In this document: piece by piece, positions 19,576 to 28,219 of the stretch
Layout: each line of letters opens with the position of its first letter
Numbering within the stretch: the first letter of the stretch is position 1
From: JAUHXS01 sp965213575
GTDB lineage: Bacteria > Bacteroidota > Bacteroidia > Chitinophagales > JAUHXS01
NCBI GenBank assembly: GCA_965213575.1
Contig: CBDBZN010000007.1
Coordinates: 1 to 64,000 of the forward strand
DNA: 64,000 nucleotides
Reading direction: 5' to 3'
Notes under the pieces: generated by a model
What the model was told of the DNA's origin: nothing
Database searches by the model: none
What the model saw: only the letters and a program-made list of their open reading frames with translations
Position numbers and translations under genes: made by a program

Positions 19576-20458
19576 TAAATTCAAAGGCACAGGAGTAGCC
19601 GTTGTTACACCTTTTGATGATAAAGGAGCCATTGATTTTAAAAGTTTAGAGAAGATTTTAGATCATCTGGTTGAAAACAAAATGGAATATGTCGTCTCTC
19701 TCGGCACTACAGGTGAATCAGTTACACTTAGTAAAAAGGAAAAAATAACGGTATTAGATTTTACTGTTAAAAAAATTGATGGAAGAATACCGATTGTAGC
19801 AGGATTTGGGGGCAGCAATACTCAACAGGTTATTGATGATATTAACAGCTATCACTTTGATGGGATTGATGCGATTTTATCTGTCAGCCCGGCTTATAAC
19901 AAGCCATCACAAGAAGGTATATATCAACATTATATGGCTATCAATGACCATAGTCCTAAACCAATCATTTTATACAACGTCCCCAGCAGGACAAGCTCAA
20001 ATATACAAGCTCAAACTACTATCAGATTAGCAAAAAATGCTGATAAAATCATAGCGATCAAAGAAGCATCAGGCGATTTAGCTCAATGCATGGAAATTGT
20101 TAAAAATAAGCCTGAAGATTTTCTTGTGATCTCCGGTGATGACTTACTAACGCTCCCAATGTTAGGTTTTGGAATGGATGGCTTAATTTCTGTTATTGGA
20201 AATGCATATCCGTATGAAATTTCTGAAATGGTAAGGCAAAGTTTAAAAGGTAATTTCGAAAAAGCAAGAACTTATCATTACCAACTTTTAAATCTGATGC
20301 ATTTAATATTTAAAGAAGGAAATCCTGCAGGGATCAAATCTTTAATGACCAATTTGGAGTTATGCTCTAATAATTTAAGGTTGCCGATGATACCGGTATC
20401 TGATACGCTATTAAAAGACATAGAAAACGCAATGTTGCAACAAGAAGCGAAATGTTAA
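19568..20458 (+). CDS. dapA: 4-hydroxy-tetrahydrodipicolinate synthase
   Basis: A 296-residue TIM-barrel aldolase of the DHDPS/NAL family. It condenses pyruvate with aspartate semialdehyde in lysine and diaminopimelate synthesis. The Schiff-base lysine is K165 in IIAIKEASGD. The catalytic tyrosine is Y136 in ILYNVPSRTS, and the conserved TT pair is at 47-48 in SLGTTGESVT. The ATG at 19568 lies inside the end of the DUF6913 gene. Confidence 0.96.
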   Translation: MNNKFKGTGVAVVTPFDDKGAIDFKSLEKILDHLVENKMEYVVSLGTTGESVTLSKKEKITVLDFTVKKIDGRIPIVAGFGGSNTQQVIDDINSYHFDGIDAILSVSPAYNKPSQEGIYQHYMAINDHSPKPIILYNVPSRTSSNIQAQTTIRLAKNADKIIAIKEASGDLAQCMEIVKNKPEDFLVISGDDLLTLPMLGFGMDGLISVIGNAYPYEISEMVRQSLKGNFEKARTYHYQLLNLMHLIFKEGNPAGIKSLMTNLELCSNNLRLPMIPVSDTLLKDIENAMLQQEAKC

Positions 20459-20500
20459 TATTCCTGTTCTTCACCAACAAAACTTAAGATGTCAGCCTAG

Positions 20501-22921
20501 CTAATTTAGCTTACAGACTAAGGTTAAATAAGTATTTATTCCATCAGAAGGAATAATACCCGGGCCGGGATACCCTGCAGCGCGACGCGTAAAGTACTTA
20601 TTATTGGTTAGATTATTAATCCCTGATTCTATAGTGAATTTTTTATAGGTATACTGTAATGAAAAGTCAACCACAGCGTAAGCAGGAATAATTCCATTTA
20701 CCGCGTTTGCCGTAAAATCAGCATTAGTCGCATCGGTAAATTGCCGGCTAGTGTAGGAATATTGGAAAGACGTTTTAAATCTTTTATGTATATAAGATAA
20801 TCCGGTTTTAAAAATAACAGCAGGTACTAGTTCCACTTGTTTTTCTTCATAAGCAGCTTCTTCACTATCTACATATTTTGCATCCATTAACGAAAAGTTA
20901 GAGAAAATCGTCAATACATCATTCTTGGTTTTAGTAGCTTCAAATAATTGAAAAAGATTGAGTTCTACAAAACTTTCTAATCCATAATTGCGTGAGTCAG
21001 CTACATTGGTCCGCAACCGGTAAGTATTAAATAAAGCAGTGTCCGTTTTTAATACCGCACCTATGCGATCATTGTATTTCAAATAAAATAAACTGACATC
21101 AAAATTGAGTAGTTTTTGCACATTACCCCTAATGCCAATATCAGTGCTATATCCCTTTTCATCTTGTAAGTTAGGATCCACTCTAAAATTAGGATTTACA
21201 ATCCTCATGTCATTAAAATTGATAGAGCGATAATTTTGAGAGAAATTGGCATAAGCATTAATTTGTGAATTAAATTTATAATTTAATCCTACACCCAATA
21301 AAATAAAAGAGCGCTTATTAGTTCTATCATCTTTAATGGTAGCTTCATATAAAAGATTATCTGCCAAGTCTCTTGGGGCCACTCTATAATATCCTGCCGA
21401 CCGAGTGTCAATATATTCCCAGCGGATGCCCGGTGTAATACTAAATTTAGAAGTTAGGTTGAAAATATTCTCACTGAATAATGCCACATTTTGTCCCGGA
21501 AATACATAATCAGAATGCTCTAAACTATCAGGATGTAGATAGTCAAAATCAGGGCCGAAACCGGCTGAGCCGTCGCCTTGCTTACGAAGTGTCCTGCCAT
21601 TATAATATCTTGCACCTATAAGAAAAACAGAAGTTTGATCACGAAAATCATATTGATGGATTAACCTAGTTTCATTACCGAAATTTCTAAAATCATCTTT
21701 CAGCAAATCTCTTGCTACTAATGGATCAACTCGGGTAATTTGGCCCAGAAAGCCCAACGCATCTCTACCGCCAATTAAGCCAAACGTCCTAGAGTTAATT
21801 TTCGTAGAATTATTTAATTTATAATCTAAAATTACTGCTCCTAAGTTCCAGTTTACCTGAAACCAGTTTCTATCTCGAATAGACTGGCGAGGATCTTGTT
21901 CAAACAGAAAATCGGTTAATCCACCCGGCTGTTGTGCTAAATAATGCATAAAGGTGTATTCTGCACTTATTTGGAGTTTTTCTGTAGCTTGTACTTTCAT
22001 ACCACCGAACGCAGTATGCACGTCAAAACCTGAATTTTCTCTCCAACCATTCCCTCTTTTATATTGGTAAAAGGAGTAATAGTTTATTTTTCCTTTTGTA
22101 CCGCCTATGCTGTTAAACGTATTAAAAAGCCCATAAGAACCTACCGTTTGCCTGGAAACTACCTCAATAGGTTTATCGCTCGGGCCTTCTTTTATTTTAA
22201 AATTTACAAATCCCCCAAACTGTGTTCCATACTGCAAAGATGCAGCACCGCGTACTATCTCCACTCGCTCTAATGCTTCAGTAGGTGGTGAATAATAGCT
22301 TTCAGGATATCCTAAGGCATCTGCACTCATATCATAGCCATTTTGTCGAGTATTAAAATTAGAAACTCGATTCGGATCTAATCCTCTACCTCCTATACCT
22401 AGTTGAATGCCCGCTCCATCACTTTCGTAAATATTTAAGCCGCTCACTTTAGCATAAATTTGCCTGCTGTTATTTGTAGCGAGGTTAGCTACCATATTAT
22501 CTACTAATACCACCTCACTTTTTTTGCCGGCATAAATAGCTGTCCCTTCGACGGGCTCCAACCTGGCAATGTTAAAAATGTTCTCTTCATACGAAGTGAT
22601 AACCACTTCTTTTAAATTTTTGCTTAAGCTATCTATCTGCAAATTTAAAGACACATCTGCACTATCTATAAATATCTGTTCTGATACTGTATTTGCTCCG
22701 ATGGCAAAAGCTATCAGCTGATATTGGCCGGGTTCTATTTGCATGATCTCAAAAGTTCCGTCTTCTTCTACCTTTGCAATAATATCTGTTCCGGCAACTA
22801 ATATCTTTGCTTCTGTAGCAGGAATACCGTTTTCTTTCCAAGTCACTGTTCCATGAATGCCATAAGCCAGTCCTTGTAAGACAATAAAGAAAACTAATAG
22901 CGTGGTTAAATATATTTTCAT
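20501..22921 (-). CDS. TonB-dependent receptor, probable iron transporter (FecA-like)
   Basis: An 806-residue outer-membrane receptor. Signal peptide about 1-20; a carboxypeptidase-regulatory-like domain at about 22-100, common in Bacteroidota receptors; a plug domain at about 115-245 with GGRGLDPNRVSNF and IVRGAASLQYGTQFGG; then a 22-stranded barrel ending GPGIIPSDGINTYLTLVCKL. The plug and barrel resemble FecA-type siderophore/citrate receptors. It is the last gene of the DUF4856-imelysin-HTTM-receptor operon and starts directly at the HTTM stop (no gap). The iron role is inferred from this context and the upstream operator. Confidence 0.88.
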   Translation of the reverse strand: MKIYLTTLLVFFIVLQGLAYGIHGTVTWKENGIPATEAKILVAGTDIIAKVEEDGTFEIMQIEPGQYQLIAFAIGANTVSEQIFIDSADVSLNLQIDSLSKNLKEVVITSYEENIFNIARLEPVEGTAIYAGKKSEVVLVDNMVANLATNNSRQIYAKVSGLNIYESDGAGIQLGIGGRGLDPNRVSNFNTRQNGYDMSADALGYPESYYSPPTEALERVEIVRGAASLQYGTQFGGFVNFKIKEGPSDKPIEVVSRQTVGSYGLFNTFNSIGGTKGKINYYSFYQYKRGNGWRENSGFDVHTAFGGMKVQATEKLQISAEYTFMHYLAQQPGGLTDFLFEQDPRQSIRDRNWFQVNWNLGAVILDYKLNNSTKINSRTFGLIGGRDALGFLGQITRVDPLVARDLLKDDFRNFGNETRLIHQYDFRDQTSVFLIGARYYNGRTLRKQGDGSAGFGPDFDYLHPDSLEHSDYVFPGQNVALFSENIFNLTSKFSITPGIRWEYIDTRSAGYYRVAPRDLADNLLYEATIKDDRTNKRSFILLGVGLNYKFNSQINAYANFSQNYRSINFNDMRIVNPNFRVDPNLQDEKGYSTDIGIRGNVQKLLNFDVSLFYLKYNDRIGAVLKTDTALFNTYRLRTNVADSRNYGLESFVELNLFQLFEATKTKNDVLTIFSNFSLMDAKYVDSEEAAYEEKQVELVPAVIFKTGLSYIHKRFKTSFQYSYTSRQFTDATNADFTANAVNGIIPAYAVVDFSLQYTYKKFTIESGINNLTNNKYFTRRAAGYPGPGIIPSDGINTYLTLVCKLN

Positions 22922-24316
22922 TTAATTTCCCTGTGCTATTTTAGGATACGGTAAAATCCAATTTTTGTGCTTAAACCCGTCTTCAACTTCTGTTAGGTCA
23001 AGAGCATTATCTAAAAACAATTGACTTTTTTGTCCATTCAGTGAAACATATGCATCTGCATAGATGGCTGTGTTTGTATATCCTAACCGCTCGTAATGAT
23101 CTTGTATATAATGGGCAAACTGCACGATCATATCCGGCTGCGTCGACATCATTTTCTCTTGATGAGTAGTTAAATATTCATAATTATTGATATCCCATTG
23201 CTTTCCTGTATTGTTATCTTTTACATGAAAAGTAACATATCCTGCTTTTTCCATTAACATTACCCTCCATGAAAATCGATACCCTTGCTCTGACCAAAAC
23301 AGGTTATTAGGATATAATACGAAACGCCACGGCATTAAAAGTTGAATGATAAAGAAGATAGTTAACATGTATAGTTTGAGGTTTGAGGTTTGAAGTTTGA
23401 GGTTAAAAGTTGAGATTTGAGGATTTGTTTTGAATTGTAAGTCGTAAATCTTAAATCTTAAATTCTTAAAAATGTTCATCAATTTTATATGAAAATTAGA
23501 CGAGAAGAAAATAATGGTAGACAGGATCATAATATAAGGAAACATACCGATAGGAAACAGTATAGCAGTCATACCGTGGAAACCAATCACCGCAGCAAAA
23601 GCAACCGGCCTGGTTTTTTTATTAAGTAATAAAAAAGGAATGGATAAATCGTATAGTGCGCCCAACCAACTAAAAGCATACGCAACCCAGGTTAATTGAA
23701 GGTAATTGCCAATAATTGGCAAATGACTTTTGGCAGGCAGCCAAATCTTTAGAGGCATAGCGTCTAAAAGCCAATCAGCATTTAACTTAGCTAAACCTGC
23801 ATAAAAATAAACGATAAAAAGCTGCAACTTAAAAATTCCAATCATCCATCTAGGAATATGCGTTATTTTTATCGTAGGCTTACGAAGAACATCCAATGAA
23901 AAATATCGATGAGCAGGAACAAACAATAATAAAAAGCATATAATACTGACAAAATAATAATGATTTAAGTAATTGGTTTTATCAATCAATTCAACATAGG
24001 TAAAAGATAAAAAAGCAGTAATGGAAGCAATCCGATAAAAAGCACCCAGCGACATAGCTAAAAAACTCAGCCCCATCACTACAAATATCACATACATTCC
24101 AACTTCTCCCATTGGCTTGGCCCATTCAAAACCATAATATGGAAAAAACATTTTAGGAGCTACATACAAATCGTATATCCAGCCTTTTGCAGCAAACCGG
24201 ACAATGCTTATAAACATTATTGCACCAAATAATACTCTAAAAATTGCTAACGGTGCAACATGGATAGATTTATTTAAAAAATCCCATTTAAAACTATGTG
24301 TTGCCAAACTACTCAA
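22922..24316 (-). CDS. HTTM-domain (vitamin K gamma-carboxylase-like) membrane protein
   Basis: A 464-residue membrane protein with about seven or eight helices in the HTTM order: first segment FRVLFGAIMFISIVRF (27-42), KTNYLNHYYFVSIICF (113-128), and the conserved C-terminal YRFSWRVMLMEKAG (about 347-360). This is the bacterial branch of the vitamin K-dependent carboxylase superfamily; its activity in bacteria is unproven. Between the last helices there is an extra stretch of about 30 residues (about 282-313) coded by a seven-base-periodic DNA array, in frame. In Bacteroidota this family often travels with imelysin and TonB receptor genes, as here. Confidence 0.85.
   Translation of the reverse strand: MSSLATHSFKWDFLNKSIHVAPLAIFRVLFGAIMFISIVRFAAKGWIYDLYVAPKMFFPYYGFEWAKPMGEVGMYVIFVVMGLSFLAMSLGAFYRIASITAFLSFTYVELIDKTNYLNHYYFVSIICFLLLFVPAHRYFSLDVLRKPTIKITHIPRWMIGIFKLQLFIVYFYAGLAKLNADWLLDAMPLKIWLPAKSHLPIIGNYLQLTWVAYAFSWLGALYDLSIPFLLLNKKTRPVAFAAVIGFHGMTAILFPIGMFPYIMILSTIIFFSSNFHIKLMNIFKNLRFKIYDLQFKTNPQISTFNLKLQTSNLKLYMLTIFFIIQLLMPWRFVLYPNNLFWSEQGYRFSWRVMLMEKAGYVTFHVKDNNTGKQWDINNYEYLTTHQEKMMSTQPDMIVQFAHYIQDHYERLGYTNTAIYADAYVSLNGQKSQLFLDNALDLTEVEDGFKHKNWILPYPKIAQGN
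23374..23470. repeat. Seven-base-periodic repeat array inside the HTTM gene
   Basis: The plus strand shows successive heptads GTTTGAG, GTTTGAG, GTTTGAA, GTTTGAG, GTTAAAA, GTTGAGA, TTTGAGG from 23374, and a second run GTAAGTC, GTAAATC, TTAAATC, TTAAATT from 23437. On the coding (minus) strand it is translated in frame into a low-complexity stretch rich in Leu, Lys, Phe, Gln and Ser. It lies in a loop before the last conserved block of the protein. Confidence 0.85.
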
Positions 24317-24327
24317 TCGTTTTCACT

Positions 24328-25500
24328 TTAATCGCCATCATTATCTTGGTAGGATATTAAGATGCCTAACCTCGAAGGGATATCAACTTTTAAATAAACT
24401 ACCAACTTCTGCAATTCATTATACTCTGCTTGCACAGCACTGGGATCAGTAACAATCGTCTCCGATAAAGGATCAGTTAATGATTCTAAACCACTAATAA
24501 CTTCATTAATTTGATTTTTTGTGTCTATTACCAGATTATTAGCTCCTACACTGATTAAATAGTCATCCAATCCTACGCCATCATTGCCTAAACTATCTAA
24601 TCCTAAAAAGACATTTTTAACCGATTGCATGGCCGCCACTGCCAATTGCAAAGAAATGCCGCTATAGAATGCCTCTGTTTTTTCGGGCACAGCTATACCC
24701 AATGTTCTTACACCTAACGGAATACCGATCTTCCCATCTCGTAAAAATACTTCATAATACTGATTTAAATTGTTCACTAATAAACCTATAGAGCTTCCTA
24801 CATCTGTACCGGTATTGTTAATAAAAGTAGCAATGTAGTCACCTTCCGTTTTTACCCAGCCATCTCGAGCTGCTGCTGCTTTAGCTTTAATTCTTAACAC
24901 TACATTAGATAAATAATCTTTTCGTGCCTCAGCATCTATCGCTGTGGTAAATTGTTCGATAACAATAGCATCACTATCATTAAATAGTAAATAATCCACC
25001 GCAGGAAATCCTTTTTGATCATTACTGCTTAAAGCATCTAAATCGTAGTTTCCTGAATTGATATTTGCTTCAATCTCAGCGGTATCAGTCGGATAAATAT
25101 TTAGCTCATTTCGCAAAGCAATCTGTGCAGCAGGCCCAAACTCAAACATCGCTACTGTTTGCCAGGCGGTATAGGCTTCTATAAAACTGTTTTTAGCTTC
25201 AGCTAAAGCTATGGCATCTGATACGGTAATAAAAGCAGTTATTTTTTGTTCTAAATCCGTTGCCTTATCAAAAAGTTTTTCGTAACCCGGAACAATAATT
25301 TGTTCTCCTACATTTTGTAGCAACATTTTTTGATCAAAGTTATCAATCGTTTCATCAGGGTTATCTTTTTTACCACAAGATGAAATAAGCAGAAAACAGC
25401 AAGCAAATAATAGGAATAGTTTACTACCCCTTAATCCCCTCCTGTTAGGAGGGGACATATGGTTAAATACACTAAATTTAGGTATTAAATAAATCTTCAT
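24328..25500 (-). CDS. Imelysin-family lipoprotein (IrpA/M75-like)
   Basis: A 390-residue lipoprotein. The signal sequence KLFLLFACCFLLISSC ends in a lipobox at about residue 42. The imelysin domain follows: WQTVAMFEFGPAAQIALR, the FP/IYP-type element, and KGFPAVDYLLF, which stands where imelysin peptidases carry GxHxxE. The histidine is missing, so peptidase activity is unlikely and a ligand-binding role in iron uptake is more plausible. The N-terminal extension before the signal helix includes residues coded by a perfect palindrome (25436-25454). Starts at 25500 or at the internal ATG at 25458 are both possible. One base separates it from the DUF4856 stop. Confidence 0.82.
   Translation of the reverse strand: MKIYLIPKFSVFNHMSPPNRRGLRGSKLFLLFACCFLLISSCGKKDNPDETIDNFDQKMLLQNVGEQIIVPGYEKLFDKATDLEQKITAFITVSDAIALAEAKNSFIEAYTAWQTVAMFEFGPAAQIALRNELNIYPTDTAEIEANINSGNYDLDALSSNDQKGFPAVDYLLFNDSDAIVIEQFTTAIDAEARKDYLSNVVLRIKAKAAAARDGWVKTEGDYIATFINNTGTDVGSSIGLLVNNLNQYYEVFLRDGKIGIPLGVRTLGIAVPEKTEAFYSGISLQLAVAAMQSVKNVFLGLDSLGNDGVGLDDYLISVGANNLVIDTKNQINEVISGLESLTDPLSETIVTDPSAVQAEYNELQKLVVYLKVDIPSRLGILISYQDNDGD
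25436..25454. repeat. Perfect palindrome (REP-like) in the imelysin leader
   Basis: CCCCTCCT GTT AGGAGGGG: an 8-bp perfect stem with a three-base loop, GC-rich in an AT-rich setting. It lies inside the coding sequence just before the signal peptide helix, between two possible start codons and the hydrophobic core. Similar GGAGGGG-type palindromes are scattered repeats in many bacterial genomes; that this one belongs to such a family is inference. Confidence 0.7.
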
Positions 25501-25501
25501 C

Positions 25502-26683
25502 CTATAAATTATCTTTTACTCCATCTAAATTATATGCCGTACTTAATTGATTTTTGACATTATTTAAACCTGAAGCCTGTACATTCCATAAATCATTTCC
25601 AATATCAGTATGTAAGAAAGCATCAATCTCTGCAATAGTAAATTTTGCATGATCTGGATGGGCATATCTTAACGCTCGCACAAACGAATACCCTTCTGAC
25701 AATACATGAAGCCTGTCGCCATCATTTGTTGCAGATAAAGCTTCATTCATATAATGTATTGCAGTAGCAGCAATTACTCTTTCAAATTCTGTATAAATAA
25801 TATCGCGTTGAGCATTTTTAATATCATATTTTTTGGCTACGATAGCTGCTCTACCCAATGTATAAGCATTCATTAAAATATCTGCCGAGCCTAATAATTC
25901 ATCTCTCTCATTAGTATAATTGCCCCAATACTTTAGCGATCCCGATCCTATATAATCTGATTCAAAATCAACAGGAAAATTCATGTAGCCAAATGCTTCA
26001 TCCCAATGATGCTCCATAGCAGTATAATTTTTCCCGTCTTCCAGTTCTGTGTTTTCTACGTCATCTCCTATTTCCTCATCAGTTAGATAGGTGTTGCCAA
26101 CTTGGTAGTAGAAAGTAGCTCCCATAAGGCCTTTTTCGATAAACTGAGTAAATTCCCAACCATTACTGTCTACCAAAATTGTATTGCCATTACTTCGGGT
26201 TACCAGCCCGGCTTTCCCGTTAGAAGCCATCACATTCGCAGCACCACTATCACTGACAGCAGCAGCATTTGTCATCAATGTTTCAAACCAATCACGGTCA
26301 AGTTCAAAGGTTTTATTTTTTAACTGCTTTGTAGAATTAAAGGTAAAATTATCACCTCCGTTGTCATTAGTATTAGCGAACATATCCAATAGATCCTGTG
26401 CTTCAATTTTTGCACCCCCATCAGCTGTTTTTAAAAGGTTTTTCATTTCGGTTAATTGATTAAGCCGATCTGTTTGCCCGCTATATGATACGGATGAACT
26501 TCCATCTCGCGTAAATTCATAAGTGGCGGGCATAGCTAATGATTCAGCATACATACAAGAATTATCATCTTTCTCTGCATCAGCATTGTAATTGGCCGCG
26601 GCCGGATCAGTACAGCCTTCTTCTTTCTGACAACTAGCTACTATAAACCCAGTTGCTACTATAGCGATTATTTGTTTTAACAT
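25502..26683 (-). CDS. DUF4856 domain lipoprotein
   Basis: A 393-residue lipoprotein with a lipobox at IVASC (about 14-18). Right after it comes a short Cys/Asp/Asn-rich motif (GCTDPAAANYN...DDNSC, about 23-43) of the kind that recurs in Bacteroidota surface proteins and may bind calcium. The remaining about 340 residues match the DUF4856 family (PATYEFTRDGSSSVSYSGQT, then AMEHHWDEAFGYMNFP). Family function is not settled; it is regularly found with imelysin-like proteins. It is the first gene of the iron-type operon. Confidence 0.82.
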   Translation of the reverse strand: MLKQIIAIVATGFIVASCQKEEGCTDPAAANYNADAEKDDNSCMYAESLAMPATYEFTRDGSSSVSYSGQTDRLNQLTEMKNLLKTADGGAKIEAQDLLDMFANTNDNGGDNFTFNSTKQLKNKTFELDRDWFETLMTNAAAVSDSGAANVMASNGKAGLVTRSNGNTILVDSNGWEFTQFIEKGLMGATFYYQVGNTYLTDEEIGDDVENTELEDGKNYTAMEHHWDEAFGYMNFPVDFESDYIGSGSLKYWGNYTNERDELLGSADILMNAYTLGRAAIVAKKYDIKNAQRDIIYTEFERVIAATAIHYMNEALSATNDGDRLHVLSEGYSFVRALRYAHPDHAKFTIAEIDAFLHTDIGNDLWNVQASGLNNVKNQLSTAYNLDGVKDNL

Positions 26684-26725
26684 TTCTATTATATTTGATT
26701 TTAAAATAATTTAAAACCGCGCGGT

Positions 26726-26750
26726 ATTATTTAGACTAAATCTAAATAAT
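26726..26750. promoter_or_regulatory. Perfect 10-10 inverted repeat, candidate Fur/DtxR-type operator
   Basis: ATTATTTAGA (26726-26735) and TCTAAATAAT (26741-26750) are exact reverse complements around a five-base centre CTAAA. It lies 43 bases before the DUF4856 start and just downstream of a consensus promoter, so a bound protein would cover the transcription start. The shape and sequence (TTTAGA-n5-TCTAAA) resemble iron-responsive operators; which regulator binds is inference. A Fur-family gene is at 51132. Confidence 0.75.
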
Positions 26751-26754
26751 GACT

Positions 26755-26785
26755 CAAAGATATCATTGCATGGATTGGATACCAA
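26755..26785 (-). promoter_or_regulatory. Promoter of the DUF4856-imelysin-HTTM-TonB operon
   Basis: The minus strand has TTG at 26785-26783, a 20-base spacer, and TATCTTTG at 26762-26755, a full match to the Bacteroidota pattern TTG-n19/20-TAnnTTTG. The predicted start of transcription falls at about 26748, inside the inverted repeat. This is the best-formed promoter in the window. Confidence 0.7.
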
Positions 26786-26933
26786 TACCTAAAATGGGGT
26801 AATCAGATTAGGCTTTCCCCTGTTGTACTACTCAAACAGAATCGTTTTTTATTAAATCGTATTTTCTATATAATTTTAATAAAATTGAGCGTTTTTAACT
26901 TATCTTTTCAATGCTATTTGCCCTTAATTAGTT

Positions 26934-28208
26934 ATGAATAAAAACTTTACTCACCGTGATAAAAAATCGCTTATTCTATTCATTGACATGAATAGTTTTT
27001 TTGCTACGTGCGAGCAACAAGTTAATTATTGGCTTAGAAAACGGCCCATTGCAGTGTGTGTATATACCGGCAAGCATGGATGTATTATCGCTCCTTCTAT
27101 TGAGGCTAAAGCCCAAGGTATAAAATTAGGCATGCGATTAAATGAGGCGATGAAAGTATGTCCCGACTTAATTCCGGTAGAAACTCACCCTAATAGATAC
27201 CGAGAATTTCATATTAAGATGATCAATGTGTTAAAAAAATATTCGGAAGATGTTATTCCCAAAAGTATTGACGAGGCTATTGTAAATTTAAGTGGTTACC
27301 ATCTCATTTATCCCGACCCGCTGAAAGTAGCTGAAGCTATTAGAAACGACATTAAAAGAGAAGTTGGTGAATGGATGAAATGTTCTATCGGTATCGCTCC
27401 CAATGCTTTTTTAGCTAAGTTGGCGTCTAACATTAAGAAACCGGAAGGCTTAGCAGTAATTTCTGAGGCTAATATTGATGAGGTATTACAAAAAATGTGC
27501 TTAACGGATTTGCCGGGCATTAGCAGAGGCATGTCAACCCGGTTAATTAATGCCGGTATTACCACTCCACTTGCTATCCGTTATGCTACTCCGGAAAAGT
27601 TAAAACATGCTTGTAAAAGTGTGGTAGGCTTACATTGGCACTATCGGCTTAATTTTGGAGAAGTGGATTTGGCAGATCATCGCTATAAAAGCATGCAAGC
27701 ACGTAGAATGATTTCTTTAGCACAACGCCGGTCAGTCAATACCTTACATAATTTATTTATCACCCTCTGCCAAACATTGGAGCGAAGAATGATTAAGGAA
27801 AAAGTTTATTGTCAAAAAATAATAATGCACATTACTTATGCTGACGCTAACCCTTGGAAAACAGAAATAGACACCGGTAAACCGGTTCAAGACGGAATGG
27901 AAATCATGAATTTACTAAAACAACGGATGAGCAAATTCTCTTCTTTAATGCATTCAGAAAGTGTTATTAATGTCAATCTTACTTCTATGGGTGTTACGGT
28001 TACTGATTTTGTACATGATGAACTCATCCAATATCACCTTTTTGAAAATAGTATACGCAAAGACAATTTGAGAAAATTAGTTTACGATCTTAAAGATAAA
28101 TATGGTACTGATAAAATAATGCGCGCCATAGAACTAAAAGATGAAGAAGTATGGAGAGATGCTATTGGGTTTGGATCCGTTAAAGATTTGCATAGCCATA
28201 GTGATTAA
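26934..28208 (+). CDS. Y-family DNA polymerase (DNA polymerase IV-like)
   Basis: A 424-residue translesion polymerase. Catalytic acidic residues are D18 in LFIDMNSFFA and D113/E114 in PKSIDEAIVNL; F22/F23 form the steric gate region. The helix-hairpin-helix thumb LTDLPGISRGMSTRLINAGI lies at about 191-210, and the little-finger domain at about 255-380. The 424-residue length and C-terminal tail (about 390-424) exceed E. coli DinB (351). Neither lexA nor imuA/dnaE2 lies nearby. It is alone on its strand between two minus operons. Confidence 0.9.
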   Translation: MNKNFTHRDKKSLILFIDMNSFFATCEQQVNYWLRKRPIAVCVYTGKHGCIIAPSIEAKAQGIKLGMRLNEAMKVCPDLIPVETHPNRYREFHIKMINVLKKYSEDVIPKSIDEAIVNLSGYHLIYPDPLKVAEAIRNDIKREVGEWMKCSIGIAPNAFLAKLASNIKKPEGLAVISEANIDEVLQKMCLTDLPGISRGMSTRLINAGITTPLAIRYATPEKLKHACKSVVGLHWHYRLNFGEVDLADHRYKSMQARRMISLAQRRSVNTLHNLFITLCQTLERRMIKEKVYCQKIIMHITYADANPWKTEIDTGKPVQDGMEIMNLLKQRMSKFSSLMHSESVINVNLTSMGVTVTDFVHDELIQYHLFENSIRKDNLRKLVYDLKDKYGTDKIMRAIELKDEEVWRDAIGFGSVKDLHSHSD

Positions 28209-28219
28209 CTTTTGCTATG

